Assembly (NCBI RefSeq): GCF_001522545.3
Contig: NC_031797.1
Span: 2,066,809 to 2,130,808, forward strand
Direction: 5' to 3'
DNA: 64,000 bases
Origin: Parus major
Lineage: Eukaryota; Chordata; Aves; Passeriformes; Paridae
Shown here: positions 32,381-47,300 of the stretch, one piece after another
How positions within the stretch are numbered: position 1 is the first letter of the stretch
How the letters are laid out: the number at the start of each line of letters is the position of its first letter
The notes under the pieces: model-generated
Told to the model about the DNA's origin: nothing
Seen by the model: the letters and a program-made list of their open reading frames with translations, nothing else
The model's database searches: none
Position numbers and translations under genes: made by a program

Positions 32381-35300
32381 TGAGGGGAGCGGCCGCGCCG
32401 CGCTGCCGGAGGGGTGGGGCGGTGCCGCCCCCCCTCAGAGAGGGGGGCATGTAGGGGAGGGAGCCCCGGGAAAGGGGCCCTGAATGGGGGGGCGCCCCTG
32501 TCGGGAAGGGGGGGCTGGGGGGCATCGCCCCCTTTGGGGGGGTATATATCCTCGTCACACGCTCTTTGGGGAGGGGCACACCTCCTCCGTACCCTTCATT
32601 TGGGGGGGATACATGTTCTCCCTACACCCTTTAATGGGCACACCTCCTCCCCATCCCACCTGGGGGGGGCATATCTCGCTTTTGGGGAGCACATCTCCTC
32701 GTCAGTCCCATTTGGGGGCACACCTCCTCCTTCCCACACCCTGTTGCGGGGGCACATCTCCTCTCCTGTCCCTTCTAGGCGGCACACGTCCTCCTCACAC
32801 CTCTTTGTGGGGACACACCTCCTCCCTACAACCCCCATTTAGGGAGCACATCTCCTTCTCACACCCTTTTGGGGGTGGCAGATCCCCTCAATCCAATTTG
32901 GGGAGTTACACCTCCTTCCCACCCCCCCATTTGAGGATGGTTCACGCCTTTTCCTCACTCCCTTTTTGGGGGACACATCTCCTTAATCCCATTTGGGAGG
33001 CACACCTCCTCCTTCCTGCACCTTTTGCGTGAACACATCTCCCCAATCCTATTTGTGGGGGTACCTCCTCCCCACCCCCCATTTGGGGGACACACCTCCT
33101 CCCCACACCCCATTTGGGGGGGGGGCTACATCATCTCCCCAATCCCATTTTGGGGACCACATCACACCCCTCGTTTAATGGGGACTCCTCCTTCCCACCC
33201 CGCATTTGGGGGTCACACCCCCTCCCCAATCCCATTGAGAGGGGGCACCTCCCCACACCCGTCTGGGGGGGTTTCAGCCCTCTCCCCTCCGTGGGCGGCC
33301 GCTGCAGCCTCGCCCGCGGCGGGGGGTGTGAGCAGCATTTCCCGCAAATTCCTGCCTGGGATTATTGCCGGGGAGGGAGGTGCCGGCGGGGCGACCCCCC
33401 CCGAGCCGCGCTGGGAAGGGTTAATGCCACCGGGAGAGTCCCTGCCGGCCCGGGGGGTTCCAGGATGCGTGCGGGAAGTTTACCTGAGGTGATGTGGATG
33501 GGGAGCCTTTTGTGTGCGGGGAGCGGGTAACAGGTACCTCCCGGGCTGAGGTTCGGGAACGAGCCCCGCTATCCCGGATAATCACCCGGAGGAGCGGGAA
33601 TGGGAGCTGCTGATGGCTTTCAGGCAATTAGCACATCAAACAAAAACCAGAGCAGCCTTCAGAATGTTTATTGAGAAGTTGAAAGCAGGCTCCTTTGTAT
33701 TATTACAAATTGTTTGAATAGGATCCTGATTTCCCTTTGTTGAGAGACACGCTTGGAAAAAAAAGGGAAAAACCCTCCATTTTCGGTGGAGCAACTTTGG
33801 ATGCTGGTTATGTTGGGAGATCTTATTTTCAAATGTGTTTCAACTTTTGGCTTAATTCACAGCGATTGTTAATTGGAGCAGGGTGTGAGGAGTGCAGCAA
33901 GTACAACTTTCACTCTCAGTTAAACAGTTCTCTTTTATGTTTAATTTCGGTCTCTTCCACACAGCCCCATCTGGTTCTCAGCTCCAATTTCTCAGCCGTT
34001 TCAACTCGGAAAGGCAGATTTTGTAGCCTGACAGTCATTTGCACTTCTCAGGAGAGGGGTAGTAACTGGCAACAGTAGCAGGATTTAAAGGGTAATTATG
34101 GAATCGATAACGTGAGGCTGCGGCACAGCCTGGCTCAGGGGATGTGAACACTGTGGGAAGCATCCCAGATAAAGCAGGCCTGCAGGCACACTCCAATGTG
34201 AGCTCAGGATTTCGGCAGGCTGGCTCCACATAATGCTTTTGCAGCGTTGGAGGGATTGCTGTGCTCGGAGAGAAGCACACCTTGCCTTTCTTCTCAGCCC
34301 TTAATGCGACATGAAAGAACAGCCGGCCCTGGGCCTTGGTTCTTAGCGCAGGAGCGAGGTGGAGCTGCTGTAGATAAGCCTTAAGAACAGGAAAAAATGG
34401 CCTGCCAAGAGAACTTGCAGAGGAAGGTATCCCAAAGAAGTGCTGTAGCAATAATGGTGAAGGAATTAATGAGATGAGTTTGTCCCCGAGCCTTAGGATT
34501 GATGTGTTGGGTGGCTGAAGGTATTTTGCTGTAAAGATTTAAACTGCCTGAAAAACTGTGTTAAGGCTTATGGTTGAAATTGGAACTGGACTGCAATTTG
34601 GGAGGTCAGGCTTTGATGCCTGGTGCTCTGCAGACCTCCTGTGAGAGCTTTTTACAAAGACAAGAAGGCTGAGATGGAGACACTTGTGCATTTTCAGCAA
34701 GTATTCACCATGCTCTGGAAAAAAATCTCGGGTTGGAGATGCAAAATATTTTTAGAGCATTAATTGTGATCACATTCCTTGCTGCAGTTTGTCAGGGAGA
34801 AAATAAGGGTGATACTTTCCCTAAACGTTTGTCTGGAGCTCAGGAAGCTTTCTCTTTCCCTGCTCATTGTCTAACATGCCCTTGGTTTGGCTCCAGGTCA
34901 ACATGTAATATAGGTAATGACAAATAATGCTGCCTCTCCCAATGGTAATTGGAACTTGCTAGGAGGAGCAAGACACTTTTTTTCAAGCCTGAAGTGAAGA
35001 ATGGGGTAGGGACTAAAACCAGCCCCTTTTTCTCTGAGCCTCCTGGTGCTGGAGCTGGATTTTGGTAGGTTTAGTTTGGAATCACTGCTGCTGCTCTGGT
35101 TTGTGTAACAAATGTGCACAAAAGTTGGGTACCTTGAGTGTTATTCCCTGTCTACAAATGTGGCTCTAAGATTTCCTTGATTTATCTTGTGTTTGAATCC
35201 CATTTGCCTTTTTTCTGTTACATCTGTTTAATTCATTTCCTTTCTTCTGGCTGTGAAGTCTGCAATACTATGTGGATTTTCACCATTAATTTAATTTGGG

Positions 35301-38300
35301 TTTTAAGGCATTTAATGGGATTTTTGTGCTTTGAGCCAGATGTGGGATACACCTTCCCTGTTACTCAGAGATCAGAGTAGGATTCAGGAGTGCAAATCAG
35401 AATTAGGTCAGTTTAGTGTTGGACATTGTACAGGCAGATATGTTAACTTGGTCTTTGAAAGCGAGATAATAAAATATATTTAGAACCATACAGGAAACAT
35501 AATTTTCTTCTGATGAGTGATATATTCTAGAGAATATCGTAAACCACCAATTCATGATCTGATTTTTCCTGTTTCAAGATGAGTTTTCTGTCAGTGCTGT
35601 GAATTCTGTAAGCTGTGAACATCGAGTTCTGTCTCTGACACTTTCTAGAAATAAAGATTCCTCAATTAGGACTTTGCTGACAATTTAACTGATAAGTGAG
35701 GCAGAGAAACCGATCCCTCTTGTAGAGCTGCTCTCTCTGCAATGTTAATATTAGGAAGAAAATAGGTATGAAATGGTGCTGAGAGCTATTTTTGTGTCAG
35801 CTTTGCCGTTGATAACAGCGTTTTGCAGTCTGAGGCTGATCCCCACATGGGGGCTGTTGTGTTCCCGGGTGGATCCAGCACCTTCCAGCACGGTTTTGTG
35901 TCTCTCTGCTCACGGTCCTGCCTCTGTCCCCACGCAGTGCACGGTGCAGGTGAAGCTGGAGCTGGGGCACCGGGCCCAGCTGCGCAAGAAGCCGACCACG
36001 GAAGGGTTCACCCATGACTGGATGGTGTTCGTGCGGGGCCCGGAGCAGTGCGACATCCAGCACTTCGTGGAGCGCGTCGTCTTCCGGCTGCACGAGAGCT
36101 TCCCAAAACCCAAGCGAGGTCAGAGGGGTTGGATGTGGTTTATCTCTATGAAAGAGCATTTTGCAAGTCAAGGTTGGGTTGAACTGTCACTTTTCTGTGA
36201 AATATCTCCTTAAAGAGGAGCGAAATATCTATTGCGTGCACTCCAGCTTTAACCTTTCCCCACTGTGTTTGAGGAAGGTCAGGGAGAATGGGACCTTCCT
36301 TTGCTGAAAGGGCAGGAGGTGAGCTGCTTTCTCCTCTTATTTAAGCATTAGTGTGTGCAGGTTCTCAAGACACATGTGACAGCAGAAAATAATTCATGTT
36401 ACACAGTGGGAAAGATGGGTTTGATTTGTTAGAATTTGCCAGCAAAAGCTAGAAGCACATGAGAGACGCTCTAATCTCGGGCTCATATGTGTAATGGGTA
36501 TGGAGATTTGCAGATTCTTGCAATTTCTAGTCTCGGGTGCCTGTTCACATAGCCTTAACCCAGCAGAAATGAATGCTGCCATGGGGTGATGGTGTCTTTG
36601 CTGTACATTCCCCCTGCAAGCCCAGTGCAGTCATCGTGGTTGGGTTGCAATGTTATTTTCTGATTTTGTTTTCTGACTCTGTAGCAAAATTAACCTTATT
36701 CATGGCATGGGGTAGCAGGAGCTCATGAGGTTGAGGAGCAGGAATTGCCCTTCTCAGGGGCAGTGCAGTTACATCTGTGTAGGACTGTGTAACTGAAACT
36801 GCAGCATTAGTGCTTTAGGAAATACAAGCTGCCCATGAGAATTGTTGTAATGTGCATTCTTGGGAATACTGCTTTGGGAGCAGGACACTCAGGATGCCTT
36901 AGGACACCCTGTGACATTGGGTATTTGTGAGAGTCCACGGTGGAAAGGAACTGAGAGGAGCTCAGCATTAACAAGGGCGTGACTCTGGTCTATGTTGGTA
37001 ATACCTCCTTTAGGCTGATCTGCTAAAACTGATGTATGATAAGCAGGTGCAGGACTGAGCTGAAAGCAATCTGTAGGTTACAGTTCTTGTCTTCTGGTGT
37101 AATTAATTTATTACAAATAACTGTGTTGGGATAGTACATAGAATCCTGGAATGGTTTGGATTGGAAGGGCCCTTAAAGCCTATCCCATTCCACCCTCTGC
37201 CATGGGCAGGGACCCCACCCACTGTCCCAAGCTGCTCCAAGCCCCGCAGGCTGGACGCTTGCAGGGATCCAGGGGCAGCCACAGCTGCTCTGGGCACCCT
37301 GTGCCAGGGCCTCCCCACCCTCCCAGGGAGGAATTCCTTCCCAATACCCCATCTATCTCTGCCCTCTGGCAGTATAAAACCATGGCATTTGCACAGTCAG
37401 TAGCTGTATCATCTGCCTTTACTGGGGTATTTTTTTCCCCATCCCTGTGTTTTCCAAGCTTCCTTGAGCTTGCTCCTAATGCCAGCATGCTTTTGGCCAG
37501 GGTGTGTCTGGGTTGTACTGTGGCAAATGCTGTGGCAAATGCCTCTCCTATTCCTGAGTTTATTTGAAGGGTTTCTTCAGATGGTGCCCTCTTGGAGCAG
37601 ATCCTGGTGCTGAAGGTGGGCTTGTGCTGCTGGCAGATTGCTCTTGGAGCCCTTGGAATTTGTCAGAATAGAGTGGCAGAGGAACAAAGGCTGCTTGGCA
37701 GATAGGCTTAAGATTCCTGCTGCCATATTGGCACTGCTCTTTGGTTTGGGATTTTTCCCTCTAAATGACAGGGTTCTTATATGAAATTCAAGTTAAAGCA
37801 AGTCTAGAGGTTTTTGTTATTTTTAGTGATGCCCTTTTTTCTCAGTTGCATTTGGAGTGCTGCTTTCCAGCATCTTAATGATGGTAGAAGTGCTTAGAGC
37901 TGGGTGGGGATAATACAGCTACATTAAAGGAAAATAATTTGTGTGCTTTTAGGTTTGATGTACTGTTTCCTAATCATATTAATTACTTGGAATTCTTAAG
38001 AGAAACTCAAAAGATTTGCACTGAATTCCTCTAATTACCTAATTGACTTTATTTACATATATTGTAGTGCATAAATTATATGCAAGTGCATCCGGTTCCT
38101 GAGAGGGAGAATATCTGTGTGGGTCTCATGTTTCTCCTGGCAGCTGCTGTGTGCTGCTACATCATGGCCAAAGAAATGATCCTGGAATCCTTCAAATTGG
38201 ATATCCTGGAATGGATCATAGGAAGGATTCAGGAGCATGAGCCCATACCAGGTAGCGGGACAGGGGGAACTGAGGCAGGGACATGCAGATTAATTTCTGA

Positions 38301-41300
38301 GAAGCAATTAACTTTTCTAATTGCTGTTTCTGCAGTAAGCAGCTCTGACCTTAGCAGAAAACTGGTTCACCTTCCTCCTCGTGTTTCCTTGTGTGTGAAA
38401 TAAATAGCAGTGCTCACCTGCCCTTCAGGTTTGTTCAGCTGTGGGGGAAGCAGCAGCCTGGAGTGTGGCTGTTACCCAACTATGAGCATTGAGGAGTGCA
38501 GGGGAGTGTTTCAAGGAAAAAATAATCACCTGCTTGTGCATGGTAGTGTTTTGATTCAGAAATATGGGCATCAAAGTAAAGTTTACCTTTCTGTGCTGTT
38601 TAACCTTTTGGGTCTTGGCCTTTCCTTGCCAGGCACTTGGAACTGGCAGTGTGCATTGTTGTGGGACTGCCCAGAAATGTAATTGTATCTCAGTGCACAG
38701 GAGGGGAAGGATCTCACTGAGACTCTGGCCTGCAGTGTTTTATGTTTCCGTTCCATGGGAGGAGCTAAGAGCAGATTTTGTATTCTTAACTAAGCCTGTG
38801 GCCACCATCTTATTCTGTGTGGGTTTTTCCACAAAGGTCAGTGTTTTAACTATGCCCTGAGTTGTCAGAGGCCCAGTTCTCCTTTTTGGCTCGGATAAAG
38901 TTGTGCTGAATTCCAAGTTCACATTTATTTGTTCTCTTTCAGTGTGCAAGGAGCCCCCCTACAAGGTGGAGGAGTCTGGCTACGCTGGCTTCATTATGCC
39001 CATTGAAGTGCACTTCAAAAACAAGGTAGAATCTGATTTCTGGTCTTCTAATTGTTTTGAGCTGTGCCAGAGCCTGAAACTGCCTGACAGAAAGACTCTA
39101 AATTATGTGACTGTTTTATGTGTGTGTTTTTTATTAGTCTAATAAATAGAATTTAACTGGGAGTTGGAAGCTCCTGCCAGACTTCAAAAGAAAGCTTTTG
39201 GCAGAAATGGAATTGCATAGAAAGGTGATACCAGGACAGTGGATGGTCATGGAGATCCTGAGCAGAGATTGTACACTTGTAGCTTCTTTAGCATGGAGGA
39301 TATTAAAGCAATATTATTATATTTAAAGTATTTTATGTACATGTGAAAGTAAATAAACATAAAACACGGATACTATAAATATTTGTAAACACTGTGTTGA
39401 TTGTAAATATATTAAAAAATCTGCTTTTGAATTTGCAAGCTTATTAAATTTAACTGTATAGGTATGAAATCTGCAGAGGCCCAAGACAAACATTTGCATT
39501 TACAGCACAAGTATTTAGAGCTGTGTTAAAGATATCCTTGTTCTAACTCAGTGCTCTTCCAGAAAGAAAACACTAAATATTTTAAGGCTTAAGATGCATT
39601 GCCAGCAGGTATATGAAAGTTAAAATTTGGATTTACTGCTTGCTTTAAGTCTACCACAGAGGTCACATGCTGTAGGTTATGAAAACAGGGAATTGGGCAT
39701 TTGTGTTCATATTACCTCAGTTTCAGTTAAATTGTTTTGTTAAACATGAATAATGGATGTTTCTGGGTTTGATTACTGCTTAAATAATAAAATAAAAACG
39801 AATGTTTTGCTTATGATCCCTAAGAGGGAACTGAGATAAACTAAAGCAAAAATGTTTGGCCACATCCCTGTAATCTGTGCTCTCCCACCCCCTCAGCTGT
39901 CCGAGCAGCAGTCCTTACCCCAGGTGTGTTGACAGCAGACCACATGTAACAGCCTCCTTCTATTTACCTTCTCTTCCTCCTTTCCCTGTCCCTCCCACAA
40001 ACATCTGTCTGCTGTTCTCTTCTGTCGCTGCTCCAGCCCAGGATGCTCTCCTGGCAGTGTCACTTGTGAATAATCAGCATTTTGGGTTGGGTTCTTGGCC
40101 TACCACATTGCTCTCACCCCACTTTATGGGCTGGAGGAATAAGCCAGATAATGGGGCTGAGCCACAGAAGACAGAGTGCCCTCCTAAGCCTGGGAATGTT
40201 TTGCCCACAAGTTGTTTTTTGGGTGGGTAGGGTAAGCCAAAAGGCTGGGAAGAAGAATGGCAGGCAGGGACTGAGGGGTGAACGTTGTTGATACAAGCAG
40301 CTTTTTGGCAAAGACTGAAAACTACTTCTTGAGTGCAACAAAAACACCTCAAAAGCTTGAAAGTAGTTCTACTTCTGGTGGCTTTCCTGAGGTTTTAGAT
40401 GGGAATCAGAAAATTCTCCATCTGCACTAAATATTGGCTTAAGTCAGGTTCAAAATCCTTTACACTCTTGACCAAAAAATGTGAACTTCTCCAGGCTGAT
40501 TCCTTAAAAGTGAAACCTCTAATACCTGGGAGGGGTGAACTGTGTTTTAGTTCTACCCTTTCATTTTATTTTCCCTTCCTTTCTTCATCCAGCTGTTCCC
40601 CACTCTTCCCTTTTCCCTGCAGTTCTCCAATGATTTCTTTCACAAATGCTCAGATCTCCCTCATTTCTCTGTCTTTTTGTAGGTGCTCACGTTTGCTGTG
40701 AATGCCATCTGCATTCCTATGTTTTCTTTTCCCTCTGTCCCTCATATTCCCATGTTCCTCATGGAATATGGAGCTGGCAGCTTTTCTGACTAGAACTTGC
40801 TTTCACACCCACCGGGGTCATCACTCCTCATTGTTCCTCCACGCACGTGACTGCAGAGTTGTTCCCCAGCACTGAGCAGAGAGGTGGCTTTTATAAATAA
40901 GGGAAATAGGTGGGCTCTGTTCTCCCTGGAAACAATGGAAGGAGCTGTTAATTTAGGAGAAGGCTCTTTGTTTCTGACATTTTGGTCTTCAGAAACATGA
41001 CAAATAAATAGGAGAACAGGTTGAGTTGCAGACTTGTTTTCAAAGCTACAGATCTTCAAAACACTCATTTTTGCCCTTTTTTTTAGCTGCATGTTTTCTG
41101 GAGAAGTTCTTTTCCGTTTTTAAGCTGATTAACAAATTGCTAATTAAGGAGTTTCAGGCAGCACTTCTCATTATTTAATTGGGGCAAGGGGTGGTTGAGA
41201 GAAAAGGTGGAAAAGGTTCCATCTTCCAGCATATCATTGGAACAAAGATGTGTTTTCAGATTCAGCCATGAACTCAGGATTGCAGGGAGCTCAGAAGCTG

Positions 41301-44300
41301 CTGCTGAGGGGGTGAGCAGGGACAGGAGCTCAGGAAGGGCTGGAGCTGTGCCAGGGCTTGGGATGGATCTCAGGGCAAGGTTCTTCCCCCCGAGGCTGCT
41401 GGCACTGCCCAGGCTCCCCAGGGAATGGGCCCGGCCCCAAGGCTGCCAGAGCTCCAGGAGCGTTTGGACAGCGCTCTCAGGGATGCTCAGGGTGGGCTTG
41501 TTGGGGGGTCTGGGCAGGGCCAGGGGCTGCGCTGATCATCCCTGGGGGTCCCTCCCAGCTCAGGACATTCCAGGATTCTGTGTGAAGAGTTGGGCTCCTC
41601 TGTCCACTGCTGCCCTGTGATGATGCCATCTGGGAATTTTAAGAGCATTGATCATTTTCAGTAAGTGCAGTTGAAGGAAATGTAAGAGGTAAATACATCT
41701 ACAAAGACAGGAATGCAAAGTCTGGGATATAGTAAAAATTAAAAAGATAGGGAAAGAGGAGGAGGAGGGGGAATGGCAAAGGTTTAGGATACAGGCTGTG
41801 TTCTCCTGAATTAAAGAAGATTGTGTTAAAACACCAAACGAAGTCTTCATTACTTTAAGATCTTGTTCTCACTCTGATCTGTGTAAACCTGTTGACACTG
41901 GTGGGGATCAGCTGGTGTGTGTGCAGCAGATATTGTGAATTGATTACAGCATTTAGGACTCTGAGTAATTGTCTTCAAGTAGATGTTATGGATTGGTCCC
42001 GGGATGGGGGTGAAAAGGCTCTTTGAAGGTGACTGGGCAGCAGAGCAGGGTCTGGGTGTTTTTGTGGCGTATGTTCCTCACATTCTGACACATTTTTGTT
42101 GATGTGTGTCCTCATCTGAAACCAGACTTGCAGAGGCTTTGGGATTTGTTTATCGATGCATGTTTAGCTTTGTGAAGGTGAGAAAAGAAAGGATTTAAAG
42201 AGGGAGTGAGCCCAGTCTTTGGAGATTGATCTTTGCCATGGTTGGCTGAAATGGGTTTTCTTTCCACAGTTTAAGCCTTCTTTCTTAGCCATTTCCTTTC
42301 CCTGTTCTGATTTGTTACTGGGATGACAAATCCTGGCTGTCAGAGCTGTGTGCTCTTTGCTTTGGCTAAAGAAATACCAACCTGTGCTCTGGGAAAGAAC
42401 AGCTTTGCTAAGAGCTGTTTTAATGAACTTGATCAGGGTTTTTTTTAAGCAACTTGGCATAAAATTGCCTATTGACTCTTTGTTTTGGAGGACTCCCTTT
42501 TTGTTACCATTGTTGTGTGTTAGGAGCAGCAGACTCGGTGCTCTCGGTGCCTTTTTGTCAGATGGGGAAGTGTCAGCAGAGTGTGAAAAAGGTGTAAGAG
42601 TCTGTTCTTATCCTCTGTGAACATTGCTGGCCTGTGTTTGTCCTTCCTGTGCTGCAATCCAGCTCCTCCATGAGCAGGTGCTTTCTCAGGGCTGGTATTT
42701 GAATTGCAGAATATAAATTGTGAATATTGCAGTGAGCCTGGGCAGTTGGAGGCTCTGAGCAGCCACAGCACTCGCGGTCTCCTTTAACACTGGCAGAGCC
42801 TTTACTGCTGTAACTGATCCTGAAAAACAAATGGCAGGGGCTCAGCAGGTTGATTGATAAAGCTTTTGAAAGTCGAGTTGGCTAATGACAGCAGATCATT
42901 TGGACTGGAAATGTTAGTGTGCTATTTTTGTTTTGAAATCCTTTGTGTTCCTGTAACGAGGGCTGCTGTGAGTGGCTTCTGGTGCTTGAATCGATACAAA
43001 CCGCGTACAACAAATGCGTTGCTGTTTTTCTCCTGCTCTTCCCCTTCCCTCTCCCCCTCAATTTCAACAGTCTGGAGGCTTTTTTTCATTGTTGTCTCCA
43101 AATAAATCTCTTCTAGTGGTACATGTTGTAATCTGGAGGCTGTAATACAGGTCTGGCTTTGGTATTCATTCCCTGTGACATTTTTTGCATCCTAATCAAA
43201 TTAGATCAATCCTCCCCACAAAGCTAAAGGTCTAGTAGATTTTCATGTTATTCTGATATAAGGCAGATGATATTAATGCAACATGGATAAGATGTTGTAT
43301 TAAAGTCTCTTTAAAGATGCTACCTCCTAATTTTAGTGCTAGAGATAAAAGCCTTCCAGGATTTACATAATGGATACATGGAACTTGGGCTTTTCCTATT
43401 AGTGAGAAGGAGATAAGCAAAGAAAGCAAAGAAATTCATTTGATTTTTCCAGTGAGGTTCAAAAGAAAAATATGCATATTTTACCCCTTCTGCAACCTTT
43501 GTAGAGGTGATATAGAAAACAAATAGAGAAGTATTGGAAAAGGGGAAAATTAGTTGTGTATCAGAGTAGGAACTCAATGGAGACATTGTAGGTGGGCTGC
43601 ACATATGGCAGGGGAGGTGAAACAGGATCAGCTACAACTGGTGTCAGGACTGTGCCATCAGGAAGGGATTGGCCTGGGGAAAGCTGGGGCAAGTGTTGGC
43701 CAGGGAAATATTCCTCAGGAAGGTTGAAGAGCCTGTGTTTGCATGAGACATTTGATTTTACTGAAATTGCCATTTGGGGCAGGATGTGCAGAGGTTTGAG
43801 GAGAGCTTTAACCTGTTGGAGTTTACTCAGGGTTGCTGAAAGCTGGGGAAGGAGGAGTGAAACTTGTCCTTTTGTCTGCCCTTTGAGGGAAATGTTTTAG
43901 ATCTGTGCAATGTTCCTTCCCAAACCTGCAGCAATTCCTTTTGTCCTGCTGCTGCTGACTAAGGAATCTTTGCTTTTACACTTTTCTGTCAGAAATTAGG
44001 ATGGATTATCAATTTATCCATTTTTTTTAATCTGAGGAGGGCCAGAACCCCTGGGCTGTGTGTGTTTGAGTGGCCATTCAGTGTGACACATCCATAGACA
44101 CCTCCAGGTGATGAAAATACTTATATATGTATATGTGCATGGCATCTGTGGCAAGGCTGCATTTGCAAAGACAGAAGCTTTATCAGCCATGCCAGCTTCA
44201 CATCATGTATTTGTAAGAGTTAGTAGATTATTAAGTGTTTGTCTTGGAGTAGTGAATAGATAAAGAGATGTATTTACACTAATCTACATTATATTAATAT

Positions 44301-44319
44301 ATTCATTTTACTCTTTTTA

Positions 44320-44350
<31 letters not shown>

Positions 44351-47300
44351 TTGTGTATATATAATAAAAATACATTAGGAAAACCTAATTTTCAAACAAA
44401 GTAATAAACATCTGAAGGAGGAAACTCCTAAATGTTTAACCCTGGAGAATCTCCCAAAAGATAAGGGTGGTTCATGGATTCCTGAGTGGAACATAAAGCT
44501 GATTATTTCAAAATCTGAATATTGGGCTATTCCAATTTCCAGTGCCCTGTCTGGAAGCTGCTCCAGGACCAGTCAGACGGGTTGTACCAGCCTGGGAAGG
44601 GGTTTCATTTCTCCAGACTGTTCTGGATAAATGCCTCTGTCAGGCTGGATCTATGGCAAAAGGGAAGTGGTGTTAGATGTTATAGTTATTGAATAACCAT
44701 GAGCCTGCTTCCTTGGTGTGCTAGATTTTTGTAGATAATTTTGTTTTATGGCTTTCTAAAAGTGATTTATGAGCTTTATGCGCACGCTACCAGTGAAATT
44801 CTTTTGATTTGTGTTAAGTGGCAAAGGGCACACCCTGCCTTAAAAACAAGACAAGGAAATTTTAACAAAAGACTTTAAAAAATTCCTCCTCTTATGAAAA
44901 GTGCCAAAAGAACTTTAACCCATTACTTCAGAACTCAAAGGAAAAATAAAGCAGCTTCAGAGCTCGTAACAGCTCAGTGGCAGGCAGTGCAGACAGGAAG
45001 CAGTAAAAATAAAACCTAATGTACCCAGCTCAGGAGATTGGAGGTGGAATAGGGGGATTCACTGGATGAAGGGAAGTTTACAGCAGCTGCAAATAAAACC
45101 CCTGGCTTTGTGGTGTTCACTTGTAGTTTACTTCTCTGGCATCCTGGGATTTAAGGGGCAGATGCAAAGTGAGGTTCTGAAGTGCGTTGCTGAGACATCC
45201 CTGCACCAGCTTAACCATTTCGTGGCCAAATGCACCACTGAATTTGAATCTGAACAATTCATATCTATCAGTTAGAAATGGACATGATGCACCCTTTTTA
45301 AAACTTTTCTTGCATGTAGGGCCGTTTAGAGAAGCTTATAGTCTTGGGAGCAGCAAAATGTCTTCCCTTGTAGGTTTTTCTGATTGACTTCAAGGAATAT
45401 CAGAAGATGGAATTATCTAAGAGCAAAGCTTGGCTTGTGTGTGTAGTTGCTGCTGAAGCAGGAATACATGAAGGATTTGTAGGATTGTCTGGACCAAAGT
45501 TTGTAGGGTGACAAAGAACCTACTGTGGGCTGCAGCTCCCAGCAGCAGGATGTGTGGATCCCAACATGTTATTGAGAAAGGCTTTGAAGTGTGGCACTGT
45601 GGACTCAGCCTGGCTTTCCATTTAAAGTTAGAGGATGGGTAGGTCTGGGTCAATTGAGAGAGATTTTCCTCGGGTTTCTCCCCCCTTTCTTCCCCTTGAT
45701 GGTTGTCTGGGGGGGGAAGAACCTTTTAGGGAGGACCGGATGGATTAAGCTTTGGAGTGGCCTGAGCTGTAATCATTAGCTGGGTAGTGAGGGCAGTAAA
45801 GGAAAGAATGTTTATTTGCAGCTTTTTGCTTTGAGACTTTTGTGGTGGTTCTTTTAGGAGTGCTGTAATCTCAACTATTCACTGAGGGGGGGGTGGGGGG
45901 CTCCTTATGGCCTGGGGGATACAAAGGAGATTTTAATGATCAGGGCACTTTGCTGGGGCTCATTCCCAGGGCAGTTGTGATCTCTGAGCTGGAGGAATAT
46001 CCCATTAAAAACCTGCCTTAATTCTAGAAAAATTCAACAGACACATGATAAATATTTTGGTGCTTGTAAAAAGAGCACCAAAAAATGGGATACTCAAGGT
46101 GAGAGGAAAAGGGATCTGCTGCCTCTCTCCTGCTCGGAAAGCAAATGGGCAAATGACAAAGCAGAGCTGGTAATGGGATGGCAAAACATGTCCTGACCAA
46201 AGGCTGCGCTTGCTGATAGAGCCAAGATTATTTACTCTGTTGTAAACCAGGGAAAGCATTTTAGAAGCCATTATTAGGCCACATTTGGATTTCTATTCAT
46301 CCTTCATTTCAGTTTATTAGGCTTTGAGGGACCCTGTGCAGCTGCTGTTTGAACTGCAGTGAGCGCACACGCAGAGCTCACTAATGATTCCGTTAATGAG
46401 AACGGGCATGGAAAACAGGCAAATGACAGGGCAGTGTATTTTGCAAGGATTTTTCTTTTTCCTCCCATCTATCTGTTTTAGTTAACTCCTTTCAGTAGTG
46501 TGTGGGTTCTTCAGGACTTCCCCAAAAGAGGGTCTGAAGACTTGGCACTGGCAGCACATTAATCTGAGACTTCTCTGTGTCTCTTGATGCCTGCCCCTGT
46601 TTGAGGTTGAGGATCTAAGACCTCTACTCCTGGACGAGCTCAGGGTACTGATTTTGATGTAAACCAGGTGTAGCTACCACCCTTTGCATTGTTAGAGGTG
46701 TAGTTTATCCAAGGAAAGGCCTCTGGAGCAAACAGCAGGAGCTGGGGTGGTCTGAAGCCGTTTCAACCTATTTTCAGCAAATGTAATGGCTGGGGCTGGG
46801 AGCCTGCAGCGCCTGTTCCCATCCAACAATGCCACTGCACCAGGAAATCGAGCTGCTGGATGGGAATTCTGGAAAAGACTGCTGTGCAGCTGCTCGGTGC
46901 TGCGCAGGGAATGAGGCACGTGGGATGCATTCATGGAAATGCACAGGGCACTGCCGGCCTCGCCGGGCTTCCCAGCAGAATCTCTCTTGAATTTCCAGCC
47001 TGGAAATGCAAACTGCAAGAAACACCAGGCAGTGTCCTGTCGATATTTGTAATACACAAGGAGTGTATTTGCAGTTTTGGGGGAGGTATAAAAGAGGGGG
47101 ATTTCTTCCATTCTGTGCTACAAACGCAGCAGGTGGAACAGAGGCAGTGAGGCGCAGATGATCCCCCCACCACGCATACAAACTCCGGATTGCTTGGGTG
47201 AAAGTGCCCTTGGAAAGTTCAAAAGCCTGGGATATCTTCCCATTCAGCCCCTGCAATATGCATATTGAAAAGGATTTTACAAACCAAGCCATCCTTTTCC

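Noticed and set aside
32414..33530. Long overlapping frames in the first MLLT1 intron
   Set aside because: They translate the G-run minisatellite into repeats in several frames, lie in an intron, and have no counterpart in ENL.
38080..38260. A short frame in MLLT1 intron 2 that looked exon-like, with a GT after it
   Set aside because: No ENL homology, and the spliced frame works without it; no recognisable family.
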